Positions 53,147-62,504 of a stretch of DNA of 64,000 nt are shown in pieces. Where the stretch lies: NCBI GenBank assembly GCA_003165595.1, contig PLWQ01000012.1, positions 205,542-269,541 on the forward strand, in the 5' to 3' direction. The notes under the pieces were generated by a model. That model did not search any database. It was not told the origin of the DNA and saw only the letters and a list, made by a program, of their open reading frames with translations. The position numbers and the translations under genes are program-made. Source of the DNA: Fibrobacterota bacterium. Lineage in GTDB: Bacteria > Fibrobacterota > Chitinivibrionia > Chitinivibrionales > FEN-1185. Each line of letters starts with the position of its first letter. Within the stretch, counting starts at the first letter, position 1.

Positions 53147-54535
53147 TCACCGACCGCTGGTCCGCGCCCCGCCTCCGTCGTTGTCAAAGTAGCGGACAAG
53201 CCGGGGATCCCGGCGAAGCGCCTGCGCAGACCCCTGGTCCCCAGTGGTCCGAAAGAAACGCTCCGCGGCCGCAACAGACGTTGTAAGGTTCGCAAAGCCG
53301 GCCATCTCGCTGACGGGTTTGGCGAGTAACGCGATCGCGTGCTGGTAGTGCTGTCGTGCCTGAGTCGTATCGCCAAGCCGCTCATATCCGTACCCTATCA
53401 GTAAATCGAGGCTGTAGTTAGCCTCCTTCTTGCAGATCCGGGAGTAGTGCTCGATTGCCTTGGCAGTGTGCCCGGCGCGATCCAGGCCCTGAGCAAGTGC
53501 AACCTCGGCAACATCGTTCACCACGGCCGGAGCCGCGGCAAGGAAGCGCTCCGCCTCGTCCAAACGGCCTGCGTCGGCAAGTTGGCCGCCAAGCTCTGGC
53601 AGGATGTGGCAACAGCCCGGGTCGAGGCGCGCCGCTTTCTTTCCTTCGGCCAGGGCGCCGGACACGCTATCGGCCCTGAAGAGGGCATCGCTGAGGTAGA
53701 CGCGGAGCCAGGGATCACTCGGATGCTGCTGCACCAGAGGCCGCACCCGCCGGACAATCTCGCGCGGGAGGAGGCTGCGGCGCCAATCCTCGACTTTGGC
53801 GAGCAGGGGCCAGGGCGCATCGGGCCTCGACGGGTCTTTCCCGTCGAGCGACTCGTGCAACGCGTTCCCAACCCAACGGAGTGTTACAGGGAGATACCCC
53901 CCATCCACGGAGAAGCACACGCTCGCGTGCTTCACATCCCAGGGCACGGCCCGAAAGGTTTTCCCGATCCGGCACACGGCCTCAACAAGATTGATGCAGC
54001 GGTACTTGGCGTAGGATGGTACGCAGTCCGCGTCCACGGTGAGGAGCACAGGCCCCTGAAGCCGGAGTGCAGAAATGGAGTCTATAAGGCTGGCCCGGAA
54101 CGGAAGGTGTGTTAATACTTTGCTCGCTGCATCCGGCAGGGGCGCGGCCCACACTACCTCACGGGCGATGCCGAGGGCATAGGCTGCAGTGATGAAATCG
54201 CCTATGTTGTACAAACCCGAGTCCGCAATGCCATTCGACCGCCCGATAGCGGCCACGTCGCCGGCTGCAAAGAGACGACGGAGCTTGCTTATGTTCTCTT
54301 GTGTGATCGGAGTGCAGTCGTCGTGGCCATCAACGTTGACCACTACCGCGCCGCGGACTCCGGTTTTGATCCAGGGCACAAGAACGTCGCTGTGGTTCTC
54401 CACGAGGAGAACGGGCGGCAGCGCGGCCATGGCCGCGAGAGGCAAGAGGCCGAAGAGGAAAGCCGCCCCTCCGAGCATAATCCGGCGCGACCAGCACCAG
54501 CTAACTGGCGGAATTTCCGATTTTACGTTACACAT
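53147..54535 (-). CDS. Exported UPF0489 (arginase-fold) protein with TPR domain, paralogue 1
   Basis: A 462-residue protein with a Tat-like signal (SRRIMLGGAAFLFGLLPLAA). Residues about 40-230 match UPF0489, an arginase-fold family that includes peptide arginases: VENHSDVLVPWIK (His ligand), VVNVDGHDDCTP (Asp-x-His-x-Asp) and LLTVDADCVPSY (Asp-x-Asp). Residues 260-440 are TPR-like (PSDPWLRVYLSDALFRADSV, AKAIEHYSRICKKEANYSLD). The metal-site residues look complete. It may hydrolyse a guanidino or similar group in the cell envelope; substrate unknown. Highly similar to the next gene. Confidence 0.65.
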   Translation of the reverse strand: MCNVKSEIPPVSWCWSRRIMLGGAAFLFGLLPLAAMAALPPVLLVENHSDVLVPWIKTGVRGAVVVNVDGHDDCTPITQENISKLRRLFAAGDVAAIGRSNGIADSGLYNIGDFITAAYALGIAREVVWAAPLPDAASKVLTHLPFRASLIDSISALRLQGPVLLTVDADCVPSYAKYRCINLVEAVCRIGKTFRAVPWDVKHASVCFSVDGGYLPVTLRWVGNALHESLDGKDPSRPDAPWPLLAKVEDWRRSLLPREIVRRVRPLVQQHPSDPWLRVYLSDALFRADSVSGALAEGKKAARLDPGCCHILPELGGQLADAGRLDEAERFLAAAPAVVNDVAEVALAQGLDRAGHTAKAIEHYSRICKKEANYSLDLLIGYGYERLGDTTQARQHYQHAIALLAKPVSEMAGFANLTTSVAAAERFFRTTGDQGSAQALRRDPRLVRYFDNDGGGARTSGR

Positions 54536-54723
54536 GGAGTGAATCCTTTACTTCTTAGAGTTGTTTCGCATACGTTCGACTCTTCCATGCGGTAGCCGAA
54601 AGGATACGTACTTCCTGAGAAAGACGTAGGCGTCCGGTTTCTAATTCCGGCGGGGACGCTCATGTTCCGCTGGTAGCCTCGGACACGGCGGAATCCGTCT
54701 CTTTACCGCGCCCGCATCCGGGG

Positions 54724-56121
54724 TCAATGACCGGCGGTCCCACCCGTGTCTTTGTCGCCGACGAAGAATTCGGCGAGCCGTTGATCCTGGCGAAGAGCAA
54801 GCGCCTGCCTATGATATCCGTTGGCCCGCAAGAAACGCTCGGCAGCCGCAACAGACGGAGCGAGGTCCGGGAATGCGGGCATCTCGCTGACGCCGGCGAG
54901 CAGCGAGACCGCGTGCAGGTAGTGCTGTCGGGCCCGGGTCGTATCGCCGAGACGCTCATATCCGTACCCGATCAATAAATCGCCGCCGTAGTTAGCCGCC
55001 TGCTTGCAGTTCCGGGAGTAATGCTCGATTGCCTCGGCGGTGCGGCCGGCACGGTCCAGAGCCTGAGCCAGCGCGAGCTCGGCGGCAATGTTCACCACAG
55101 CCGGGGCTGCGGCAAGAAAACGCTCTGCCTCGTCCAGATGGCCCGCATCAGCCAGTTGTCCGCCGATCTCCGGCAGGATGCGGCAGCAACCCGGGTCGAG
55201 GCGCGCCGCCGTCTTGCCTTCGGCCAGGGCGCCGGGCACATCATCGGCCCTGAAAAGAGCATCAGCGAGGTAGACACGGAGCCAGGGATCCTTCGGCTGC
55301 TTTTGCACCAGAGGCCGCACCCGCCGTACGAGCTCGCGTGGGGGGAGACTGCGGCGCCACTCCTCGACTTTAGCGAGCAGGGGCCAGGGCGCGTTGGTCC
55401 GGGACGGGTCCTTGCCCTCGAACGCCTCCTGAAGGGCGTTCCCTACCCAGCGAAGCGTGATGGGGAGATACCCCCCGTCACAGGAAAAGCACACGCTCAC
55501 GTGCTTCACGTCCCAAGGAACGGCCCGGAGGGTTTTCCCTATCCGGCGCACAGCCTCAACCGGGTCTATGCCCCGGTAGTTGGCGAAGGGGGGCACGCAA
55601 TCTGCATCCACGGTGAGGAGCACGGGGCCTTTGAGCTCGGGGAGAGACTCCAGCGAGCATATCCGGACAGGAAATACAGGCGGCGCTGGGTGTACCCACG
55701 GCAGACCATCCTTCGCTCCGACCTGGGACGCAACCCACACGGCCTCGCGGGCAATGCCGAGGGCGTAAGCTGCGCTGATCCAGTCGCCCCAGCAGTACAG
55801 GCCCGAATCCGAGAAGGAGTTGGCCCGACCAATCGCAGCCACGTTGCCGGCTGCAAGCAAGCGCTGGAGTTTGTCGGCGCGCTGCGGCGGGATCGGAGCG
55901 CAGTCATCGTGAGCGTCAACGTTCACCGCGACCGCGCCCCGAACCCCGGTCCGCACCCAGTGCACGAGCACTTCGCCGTGGTTTTCCACGAGGACCACGG
56001 GCGGAAGCGCAGCCATGGCCGCGTGAGGCAAAAGGGCGAAGAGAACCGCCGCAGCTCCGAACAGGAACCGGCGCGACCAGTGCGGAAAGAGAGTCGGAAT
56101 TTCCGATGTCGCCATGTGCAT
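54724..56121 (-). CDS. Exported UPF0489 (arginase-fold) protein with TPR domain, paralogue 2
   Basis: A 465-residue paralogue of the preceding gene with the same architecture: Tat-like leader (SRRFLFGAAAVLFALLP), VENHGEVLVHWVR, VAVNVDAHDDCAP, LLTVDADCVPPF, then TPR repeats from about residue 265. The two genes, in the same orientation with 188 bases between them, are clearly a tandem duplication. The main difference is an insertion near residues 145-165 (GAKDGLPWVHPAPPVFPVRI). The first ATG is chosen by analogy with the other gene (AGGGA upstream); a second ATG lies six bases on. Confidence 0.65.
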   Translation of the reverse strand: MHMATSEIPTLFPHWSRRFLFGAAAVLFALLPHAAMAALPPVVLVENHGEVLVHWVRTGVRGAVAVNVDAHDDCAPIPPQRADKLQRLLAAGNVAAIGRANSFSDSGLYCWGDWISAAYALGIAREAVWVASQVGAKDGLPWVHPAPPVFPVRICSLESLPELKGPVLLTVDADCVPPFANYRGIDPVEAVRRIGKTLRAVPWDVKHVSVCFSCDGGYLPITLRWVGNALQEAFEGKDPSRTNAPWPLLAKVEEWRRSLPPRELVRRVRPLVQKQPKDPWLRVYLADALFRADDVPGALAEGKTAARLDPGCCRILPEIGGQLADAGHLDEAERFLAAAPAVVNIAAELALAQALDRAGRTAEAIEHYSRNCKQAANYGGDLLIGYGYERLGDTTRARQHYLHAVSLLAGVSEMPAFPDLAPSVAAAERFLRANGYHRQALALRQDQRLAEFFVGDKDTGGTAGH

Positions 56122-56329
56122 GGAGCGAATCCCTTGCTTTTTATGGTCGTTTCAAAATTGGTGTTTCATCGGCGGGAACGTTCATCCTTCTACAAGCCCA
56201 GGATGAGCGGATTTGTTCATATTTAGTTGCCGGAGGATAATATACGTTTACAGCTGCAAAAAAGTGTGCCGATCCCAATTTTCCAAGCCCCCACGGCCAC
56301 TCTTTACCGGAACCCCTGCGAACAGCGAT

Positions 56330-58396
56330 CTATCGAAAAATCGGAATGCTCCTTACACAAGCATTCGATCCTGCTTGCATTCTTGCTAAATAACAACCAG
56401 TGGCCATGTTTCGCGTATCCCAGGAATAACTATACGACCCAGCCCCAAGATTCCTGTTGACAAGCGTGGTCATTTCACGGCCGGACAGATCATAAACCTT
56501 CACCGACACCTGATCTGAATGAGAAAGAGAGAATTCAATGGTTGCGTTAGGGTTAGTGCGGCTCGGGGAGTGGATGCCAAAATTACCTTGGTGTAACGTG
56601 ATTCCCTTCGAAAAAGGATTGACTGCTCCTATCATTTCCGAAAGAGGTCTGCTCCAGACCCCGCCACCCCAGGTCGCGGCAAAGATGTTGCTGCCGCTCA
56701 CGACAAGAGACGTGACATTAGTAATCATGAGACCGGAGTCGGCCTCGGTCCAGGTTGTTCCACTATTGGTGGAGAGAAAAATACCATAATCAGTGCCGGC
56801 AAAAATGTTGTTGCCGCTCACGGCAAGACACTGGACATAATGATCCGTGAGGCCGGAGTCGACAGCAGTCCAGGATGTTCCATTATTGGTGGAGAGAAGA
56901 ACTCCGGTTGAAGTCTCGGCAAAGATGCTGTTGCCGCTCACAACAAGAGACATGACATCAGTAATTGTGGAGTCGACCTTAGTCCAGATCGTCCCGTTGT
57001 TGGTGGAGAGAAAAATTGCATATGGAGTTCCGGCAAAGATGTTGCTGCCGCTGGCGGCAAGAGACATGACATTAGTATTCTCGGGCAGGCCGGAGTTGAC
57101 CGCAATCCAGTTAGTCCCGCTATTGGTGGAGCGAAAAGCGCCATCATAAACAGTGCCGGCAAAGATGTTGCTGCCGTCCACCGCAAGACAACTGAACCCC
57201 GTATTCTCGGGCAGGCCGGAGTTGACCGCAGTCCAGCCTGTCCCGCTATTGGTGGAGAGGAAGACACCACCATCGGTCCCGGCAAAAACGCTGCTGCCGC
57301 TCACGGCAAGAGACATGACCATAGTGCTCGTGAGGCCAGAGTTGACCGCAGTCCAGTTTGTCCCGCTATTGGCGGAGAGGAAAACACCCGCGCCGTCAGT
57401 CCCGGCAAAGATGCTGCCGCCGCTCACGGCGAGCGAATAGACATCGGTACCCGTGAGTCCGGAGTTGACCGCAGTCCAGCTTGTCCCGCTGTTGGTGGAG
57501 AGGAAAACGCCCCTGCCATTAGTCCCGGCAAAGATGCTGCTTCCGATTGCGGCAAGAGTCAATACATCAGTGCTTGTGAGGCCGGAGTTGACCACAGTCC
57601 AGCTTGTCCCGCTATTGGCGGAGAGAAAAATACCGGTTGGAGTCGCGGCAAAGATGTTGCTGCCGCTCACGGCAAGAGACTGGAAAGTATTCCCGGGCAG
57701 GCCGGGGGTAACTGCGGTCCAGCTTGTCCCGCTATTGGTGGAGAGAAAGATACCAGTTGAAGTCCCGGCAAAGATGTTGCTGCCGCTCACCGCAAAAGAC
57801 TCGACATAAGTGTCCGAGAGGCCGGAGTCGGCAGCAGTCCAGGTTGTCCCACTATTGGTGGAGAGAAAAATACCCGCTGAAGTCCCGGCAAAGATGTTGC
57901 TCCCGCTCACGGCAAGAGCCTGGACAAAAGTATTCGTGAGGCCGGAGTCGACGGCAGTCCAGGTTGTCCCGTTATTGGTGGAGAGAAAAATACCACCACC
58001 AGTCCCTGCAAAGATGTTGCCGCCGCTCACGGCAAAAGACTGGACAAAAGTGGTTGTGAGGCCGGAGTTAACCGCAGTCCAGCTTGTCCCCTTATTGGAG
58101 GAGAGATAAACGCCGCCGTCAGTCCCGGCAAAGATGTTGCTCCCGCTCACGGCAAGAGAAATGACATTAGTATTCGCGGGCAGGCCGGAGTTGACCGCGG
58201 TCCAGCTTGTCCCGCTATTGGTAGAGAGAAAAACACCACCATCAGTCCCGGCAAAGATGCTGCTCCCGCTCACGGCAAGAGAGCGAATATTCCCGCCATT
58301 CGGCCCATTTGTCTGCACCCATTGAGCGCTTACCGTATGCGAAGATAACACCAGTAAACCGCCGCCCACCACAAGCTTTACCAAAAACCTTTTCAT
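56330..58396 (-). CDS. Secreted repeat propeller protein with C-terminal sorting tail
   Basis: A 688-residue protein with signal peptide (LVVGGGLLVLSSHTVSA), 13 full repeats of about 40 residues plus one partial (residues about 39-585), each with an Asp-box-like FLSTNSGTSWTAV core, then a C-terminal domain SVKVYDLSGREMTTLVNRNL with SGREM, typical of FlgD/type IX sorting tails. Repeats such as SLAVSGSNIFAGT are nearly identical at DNA level. Likely a surface beta-propeller. ATG 58396 has GGTGAGG; the upstream ATG at 58465 is not used. Confidence 0.8.
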   Translation of the reverse strand: MKRFLVKLVVGGGLLVLSSHTVSAQWVQTNGPNGGNIRSLAVSGSSIFAGTDGGVFLSTNSGTSWTAVNSGLPANTNVISLAVSGSNIFAGTDGGVYLSSNKGTSWTAVNSGLTTTFVQSFAVSGGNIFAGTGGGIFLSTNNGTTWTAVDSGLTNTFVQALAVSGSNIFAGTSAGIFLSTNSGTTWTAADSGLSDTYVESFAVSGSNIFAGTSTGIFLSTNSGTSWTAVTPGLPGNTFQSLAVSGSNIFAATPTGIFLSANSGTSWTVVNSGLTSTDVLTLAAIGSSIFAGTNGRGVFLSTNSGTSWTAVNSGLTGTDVYSLAVSGGSIFAGTDGAGVFLSANSGTNWTAVNSGLTSTMVMSLAVSGSSVFAGTDGGVFLSTNSGTGWTAVNSGLPENTGFSCLAVDGSNIFAGTVYDGAFRSTNSGTNWIAVNSGLPENTNVMSLAASGSNIFAGTPYAIFLSTNNGTIWTKVDSTITDVMSLVVSGNSIFAETSTGVLLSTNNGTSWTAVDSGLTDHYVQCLAVSGNNIFAGTDYGIFLSTNSGTTWTEADSGLMITNVTSLVVSGSNIFAATWGGGVWSRPLSEMIGAVNPFSKGITLHQGNFGIHSPSRTNPNATIEFSLSHSDQVSVKVYDLSGREMTTLVNRNLGAGSYSYSWDTRNMATGCYLARMQAGSNACVRSIPIFR
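56660..58282 (-). repeat. Tandem repeat array of about 120 bp units within the propeller gene
   Basis: Thirteen units of 114-126 bases, each encoding one propeller repeat, with high DNA identity (for example the ttggtggagaga and gttgctgccgctcac segments recur). Such arrays expand and contract by recombination. The antisense strand has long open frames for this reason. Confidence 0.85.
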
Positions 58397-58904
58397 GTGA
58401 TCCTCACCTTCTCTAAGGTGTGATGAAGATAAATTATACTTTATCAATCTTCTTTTCGTATGCAATTTGCGGATATTCCCTCGGGTTGAAAGATTCCTCG
58501 CAGCAAGCCGTGGGGACTGCGCTCGCTCCGGGATTCACCGGATGCGGTAACAGCGTCCACGTTCACCACCGCCGAGCCGTAGGCGCGATATCTCCACGAT
58601 CAGATTGTTCCCGTCGACCAAATTTAATATACCTATACTGCTGCCGAAATGGGGATAAAATGGCGCAAAGATGATTGACATGACTTTGCGAGTGTTTCGA
58701 GAAGATCAGGGAGAGGAACCGGATGGCGCGAGCAATGATCGCGAAATATTTGCATCGAAGAAAGCAAAGAATGCGTGATTTGCAAAATGGAAGATACGGA
58801 GGCTTCGGGACGCAAATGTCAAATGCGGAACAAAGCGGCGCACTCATCTTTTAAGTATCGAAGCGTCGGCGAAGCTTGAAACGTCCACATGGACAGTGCT
58901 CAGG
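58397..58904. other. Intergenic region with partial repeat copy
   Basis: About 510 bases without a supported gene. It holds the promoter region of the propeller gene and a partial dispersed repeat (58492-58535). Small open frames have no features. Confidence 0.6.
58492..58535 (+). repeat. Dispersed structured repeat, partial copy 4
   Basis: About 44 bases (gattcctcgcagcaagccgtgg, written in two parts here: gattcctcgcagcaagcc then gtggggactgcgctcgctccgggatt) correspond to the first stem and the ctcgct..gggatt end of the repeat. The middle part is missing. Confidence 0.6.
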
Positions 58905-59306
58905 TCAAGCGGGGGAGTCGATGCGCTTTCGGATGAAATCGCCAATGACGTCCTCGGAGCTGTTGTCGATAGCGACAAATGAGAGGCCGAACGTGGCCGT
59001 AGTCGCATTTGACACCGTCGTGCCGCGCAGGAAATAGGCGATGGTGCCGGTACCGGCGATGGCCTTGGGGGTGCCGGGCAGCTGGCATGAGAACTCGATG
59101 AGACCGTAATCGTCAACCAGTTCTTCAACCAGATCATCCGGCATCGGCGCGGTGACCTTCACGCCGCCCAGGCTTACATCGGCTGTAGAGCCGTTCATCC
59201 AGTCCGTGAGCGGCTTCGAAGTCTCTTCCTCGATCATTCGGAACCGGGCCGGTGCAATCACCTCTATCCTGAAGAACTTCCTGCGCTCGTCATTCGTCAT
59301 AGCCAT
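58905..59306 (-). CDS. PilZ-domain protein
   Basis: A 133-residue protein. The c-di-GMP-binding PilZ pattern is present: ERRKFFRIEV (R-x-x-x-R type) near the N-terminus and TADVSLGGVKV (Asp-x-Ser-x-x-Gly) about 40 residues on. A single PilZ domain without an enzymatic partner, so it is probably a c-di-GMP effector for motility, envelope or secretion. ATG 59306 follows GGGGG; an alternative ATG lies at 59300. Confidence 0.85.
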   Translation of the reverse strand: MAMTNDERRKFFRIEVIAPARFRMIEEETSKPLTDWMNGSTADVSLGGVKVTAPMPDDLVEELVDDYGLIEFSCQLPGTPKAIAGTGTIAYFLRGTTVSNATTATFGLSFVAIDNSSEDVIGDFIRKRIDSPA

Positions 59307-59531
59307 GGTTGCGTGCCCCCTGCTGAAGTGGATTGTCGCTGTCCTATTAATCGTATGAAAATTGGCACGCAAAGTCAAGCCGAAAGTGAAAACTCATTGT
59401 TCCTCGCTCGTGACAAGGGCTCACTCCAGCATATCGTCGGCAAACCCATATCTTTTCGCTGCAACGCCGAACACCTCGGCAGAGGGCGTGCCTCGCGCCG
59501 CGTTTTTTCCGTCATGAATCTTGAATGCTTT

Positions 59532-60377
59532 CTACGCCTTTTCAAGTTCAAAGCCGAAATCCGCCGGGGCTCCATAATAAACGCTCGATGTCGCAATTAC
59601 ATGAACGCCGGTTTCTGCATAGGAAACAATATTGGTATCGTTGATGCCCCCGGTCGCAATGACTATAATGATCGGTGAATGTTGCGAAGCAATTTTGACG
59701 ATTTGTTCTATTTCCTTCACCGGCATTTTGTCGCATTGAATTCCATCCACCCCGGCATCGAGGGCAAGCAGGGCGCTTTCGTAATCGGTTACCTCAACGA
59801 TCATTTTCCTCTCCGGACATGCGGCTCGAATTCTCGGCGTCGATTGAAGCAGGTTTCTCAGGCCATCCGTAAAATTGCAGTGCTGTTCGAAAAAGAGAAT
59901 CGTTTCGGACAAGCCCAGACGGTGGGGAAACGCTCCGCCCGCGCAGGATGCTTTGATTGCAAGATCGCGCGTTCCAGGAATGGTCTTTCGTGTCGTCACC
60001 AGGGCCACATTCTTATTTACCGATTTGGCAAGGTCCAACAGATGCCTTGTCCTGGAAGCAACTCCCGAACAGTATTCAAGAATATTGATAGAAACCTTCC
60101 AAGCGGCATGAAGCATTCCCGCAGTGCCGGTGACGGCAAGGATGATTTCTCCCGCGCTAATGGCACTGCCTTCTTGTGCCGCACTCGAAACGGTTCCGCC
60201 TAGTTTCTTGATAATGCGGATGACTTCCTCTGTTCCGCTGACAACGCAATTTTGCCGGGAGACGATTTTTGCCTTTGCCGGCATCTCCCCTATGCCCAGA
60301 AGTGCCGTCGACAAATCGCCGTAAGGCATGTCTTCGAGAAGCAAATGGTCAAGCGTTGGTTCTTGTATGTACATCAT
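59532..60377 (-). CDS. modD: ModD-like pyrophosphorylase
   Basis: A 281-residue protein of the nicotinate-nucleotide pyrophosphorylase (NadC) fold; the branch ModD is found with molybdate uptake genes. Motifs: TLDHLLLEDMPYGDLST (N-terminal), VSGTEEVIRI, ASRTRHLLDLAK, TTRKTIPGTRDLAIKA, and IVIATGGINDTNI. The substrate of ModD is not settled. The start is the ATG at 60377 (a second ATG three bases downstream); GAGGGTG is upstream. It is 162 bases after modC in the same orientation. Confidence 0.85.
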   Translation of the reverse strand: MMYIQEPTLDHLLLEDMPYGDLSTALLGIGEMPAKAKIVSRQNCVVSGTEEVIRIIKKLGGTVSSAAQEGSAISAGEIILAVTGTAGMLHAAWKVSINILEYCSGVASRTRHLLDLAKSVNKNVALVTTRKTIPGTRDLAIKASCAGGAFPHRLGLSETILFFEQHCNFTDGLRNLLQSTPRIRAACPERKMIVEVTDYESALLALDAGVDGIQCDKMPVKEIEQIVKIASQHSPIIIVIATGGINDTNIVSYAETGVHVIATSSVYYGAPADFGFELEKA

Positions 60378-60539
60378 AGACACCCTCTTTCCATAAAAGT
60401 TCGAAAGTCCTAACAAATATCAATTTTGATGCTATCGCAACACAAGATAACTATTGCCGGATTATTCTGAGCCGAGGTCTTTCAAAAGAAGAAATAGGGG
60501 CAAGCGGCATTTCCGTCGCTCACTAAACGCAGCAAATCG

Positions 60540-61424
60540 TCAGTCTATGCGCAGTTTTCTAATATCTGGAGTGAACGATTTTACGGAGATGCTCACCCGG
60601 TCGCCCACCGCAAGCGACTCGGCCTCTTTCCGCAGAACTGCAACGCGGGAAACATCAGCACCCACCGCAACCGTTACGATGCAGACGACCCCTTGCTCGA
60701 TTTTGGCAAGCACCTGACCTGTTATCCGGAGCCGGTCGTCGGAAGCGCCGAAGATCTCCTGCGGCGATCCGTGCGCGATGATCTTCCCGTCAACGCAATG
60801 AAACACATGGCTGGTAAGCCTGAATATTTCCCCCAGATCGTGACTAACGAGAACCGTGAGGACCGGCATGTCGCGGTGCACGCGGCTGATTTCCTCTTGT
60901 AAAGCAGACCGCATCGCAGGGTCAAGGGCCGAGAGCGGTTCATCCAGCAGAAGGATTTGCGGCTGCGGCACAAGCGCTCGGGCAAGGGCGACGCGCTGTT
61001 TCTGGCCGCCCGACAGCGTGTCGGGGTATCGCCGGCCAAGCTGCGTGAGGTCAAAGGTTTCCATGAGATAACGAACCCGGTTTTTATCCGCAGGGCTGCG
61101 TATTCCATACGCGATATTCTTTTCAACCGTCATCGCCGGGAACAACGCGTAGTCCTGAAACACCAGCCCAACGCGGCGTTTCTGTGGGGACAAATTGATT
61201 TTTCTTGAGGAATTAAACCATTGCTCGCCATCCATGGAAATAGTGCCTTCGTCAGGGGCGGTAAGCCCGGCGATCATTCTGAGCAAGGTCGTTTTCCCTG
61301 CGCCCGAAGGTCCGAACAGCGCGACGAATTCGCTTGCGCCAAGCTCCAGGTGAATGTCCAGAACCCGGTCTCCTCCTGCGGTGTGCAACCGCTTGCTTAC
61401 TGAGAGCTTCAATGCTTGGTTCAT
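60540..61424 (-). CDS. modC: Molybdate ABC transporter ATP-binding protein
   Basis: A 294-residue ATPase. Walker A GPSGAGKTT near residue 38, Q-loop FQDYALFP, signature LSGGQKQRVALARAL, Walker B LLLDEPLSALD and switch His VLVSHD are all present. The C-terminal 60 residues (GQVLAKIEQGVV..., SVKSFTPDIRKL) form one short TOBE/Mop-like domain. The ATG at 61424 starts two bases before the modB stop. ATP hydrolysis powers molybdate (or tungstate) import. Confidence 0.93.
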   Translation of the reverse strand: MNQALKLSVSKRLHTAGGDRVLDIHLELGASEFVALFGPSGAGKTTLLRMIAGLTAPDEGTISMDGEQWFNSSRKINLSPQKRRVGLVFQDYALFPAMTVEKNIAYGIRSPADKNRVRYLMETFDLTQLGRRYPDTLSGGQKQRVALARALVPQPQILLLDEPLSALDPAMRSALQEEISRVHRDMPVLTVLVSHDLGEIFRLTSHVFHCVDGKIIAHGSPQEIFGASDDRLRITGQVLAKIEQGVVCIVTVAVGADVSRVAVLRKEAESLAVGDRVSISVKSFTPDIRKLRID

Positions 61425-61425
61425 G

Positions 61426-62097
61426 TCACCATGTCCTTGCGAACCGTTTGTTGACAAGAAGCAGAACAAGCAGAACGGCAAAGGATATGGCAACGAGAAC
61501 GGCGGAATAAATATGGGCGGATGCGAAATTGAGCGATTCGACTTCATCGTACACGGCAATGGACGCGACGCGGGTGACGCCCGGGATCTTGCCGCCGATC
61601 ATGAGTACCATGCCGAATTCGCCGATGGTGTGTGCAAAGGTGAGGATGGCGCCGGTAAGCAGCGCGGGCCTTATTGACGGAAGGAGAACCCTGAGAAACG
61701 TCGCGAATTTCGAGCGTCCAAGAATAAAGCTGGCCTCGGCAAGGTTGCGCGGCAGTGCTTCGAGCCCGGACAATATGGGGTTGACCATGAACGGAAGATT
61801 GAACAGCACCGACCCTACAACAAGCCCCTCAAAGGTGAAGACAAAGTTGGTGTGAAACACGGCATGCAGCATTCGTCCGAAAGCGTGATTCGGGCTAAAG
61901 AGCAGCAACAGGTAAAAGCCAACCACGACGGGCGGCAGCACCAGCGGCATGTTGACAAGCGTGCGAATGACATTTCCGGAGCGGGATGCGGTGAAATGCA
62001 GCCAGAAGATCAGCGGCATTGTGAGAACAAACAGAAAAACGGCGGATAGAAACGCCAGTTTGAGCGTCAGCCACAGGGGAATGAGGTCGATGTTCAC
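61426..62097 (-). CDS. modB: Molybdate ABC transporter permease
   Basis: A 223-residue inner-membrane protein with five helices. The EAA motif that contacts ModC is seen as EALPRNLAEASFILGRSKFA near residue 125, and the VLPPVVVGFYLLLLF segment is typical of ModB. GTG start at 62097 overlaps the mop gene by four bases. Length matches ModB (about 225). Confidence 0.93.
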   Translation of the reverse strand: MNIDLIPLWLTLKLAFLSAVFLFVLTMPLIFWLHFTASRSGNVIRTLVNMPLVLPPVVVGFYLLLLFSPNHAFGRMLHAVFHTNFVFTFEGLVVGSVLFNLPFMVNPILSGLEALPRNLAEASFILGRSKFATFLRVLLPSIRPALLTGAILTFAHTIGEFGMVLMIGGKIPGVTRVASIAVYDEVESLNFASAHIYSAVLVAISFAVLLVLLLVNKRFARTW

Positions 62098-62504
62098 TCT
62101 CCCTCCAGGTCGATCATCACCTCTGTGGATTTAATGAGCGCATTCACCATTTTCCCCGGTGCAACCGCAAGATCCCTGGCGGATCCGGAGGTAATGAGCG
62201 CGCAAAGCGGGTTCCCCTCGTAATCGAGCCTGACATTTGCAAGTATTCCGTCGTCCTCCACGGCGACAACGCGACAAGGAAGGCGGTTGCGGATGCTGAG
62301 GCTGTGGGGCGGCAGATCCAGCGCCAGGGCGGTCTCCGCTTCCTTAAAGACAATTCCCGCTTTCTTTCCTACCGCCGCATCCGGATCGGAAGGCGTGAAA
62401 TCCAGGGCAACAGCCGTGATCTCGACCGATCCCACTTGAACCACAACCTGGAAAACATGTCCGTTAGAATTGACACCGACAATTGTTCCCAGGAGTCTGT
62501 TCAT
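62094..62504 (-). CDS. Molybdate-binding Mop-domain protein
   Basis: A 136-residue protein with two tandem TOBE/Mop-like beta domains, about residues 1-66 (NRLLGTIVGVNSNGHVFQV) and 70-136 (RNRLPCRVVAVEDDGILANV, ITSGSARDLAVAPG). Mop domains bind molybdate. Here it is a separate gene inserted between modA and modB and overlapped by both, so it may be a cytosolic oxyanion buffer or a regulator of the transporter. Start ATG at 62504 overlaps the modA stop by four bases. Confidence 0.8.
   Translation of the reverse strand: MNRLLGTIVGVNSNGHVFQVVVQVGSVEITAVALDFTPSDPDAAVGKKAGIVFKEAETALALDLPPHSLSIRNRLPCRVVAVEDDGILANVRLDYEGNPLCALITSGSARDLAVAPGKMVNALIKSTEVMIDLEGE

Noticed and set aside
55021..56226. 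401-codon antisense frame opposite the second UPF0489 gene
   Set aside because: The minus-strand gene has signal peptide, metal-site motifs and TPR repeats, and it matches its tandem paralogue; the antisense frame does not.
56660..58282. Possible CRISPR array (regular about 120-bp repeats)
   Set aside because: Units are coding, have no spacer/repeat alternation at CRISPR size and encode a beta-propeller; no cas genes nearby.
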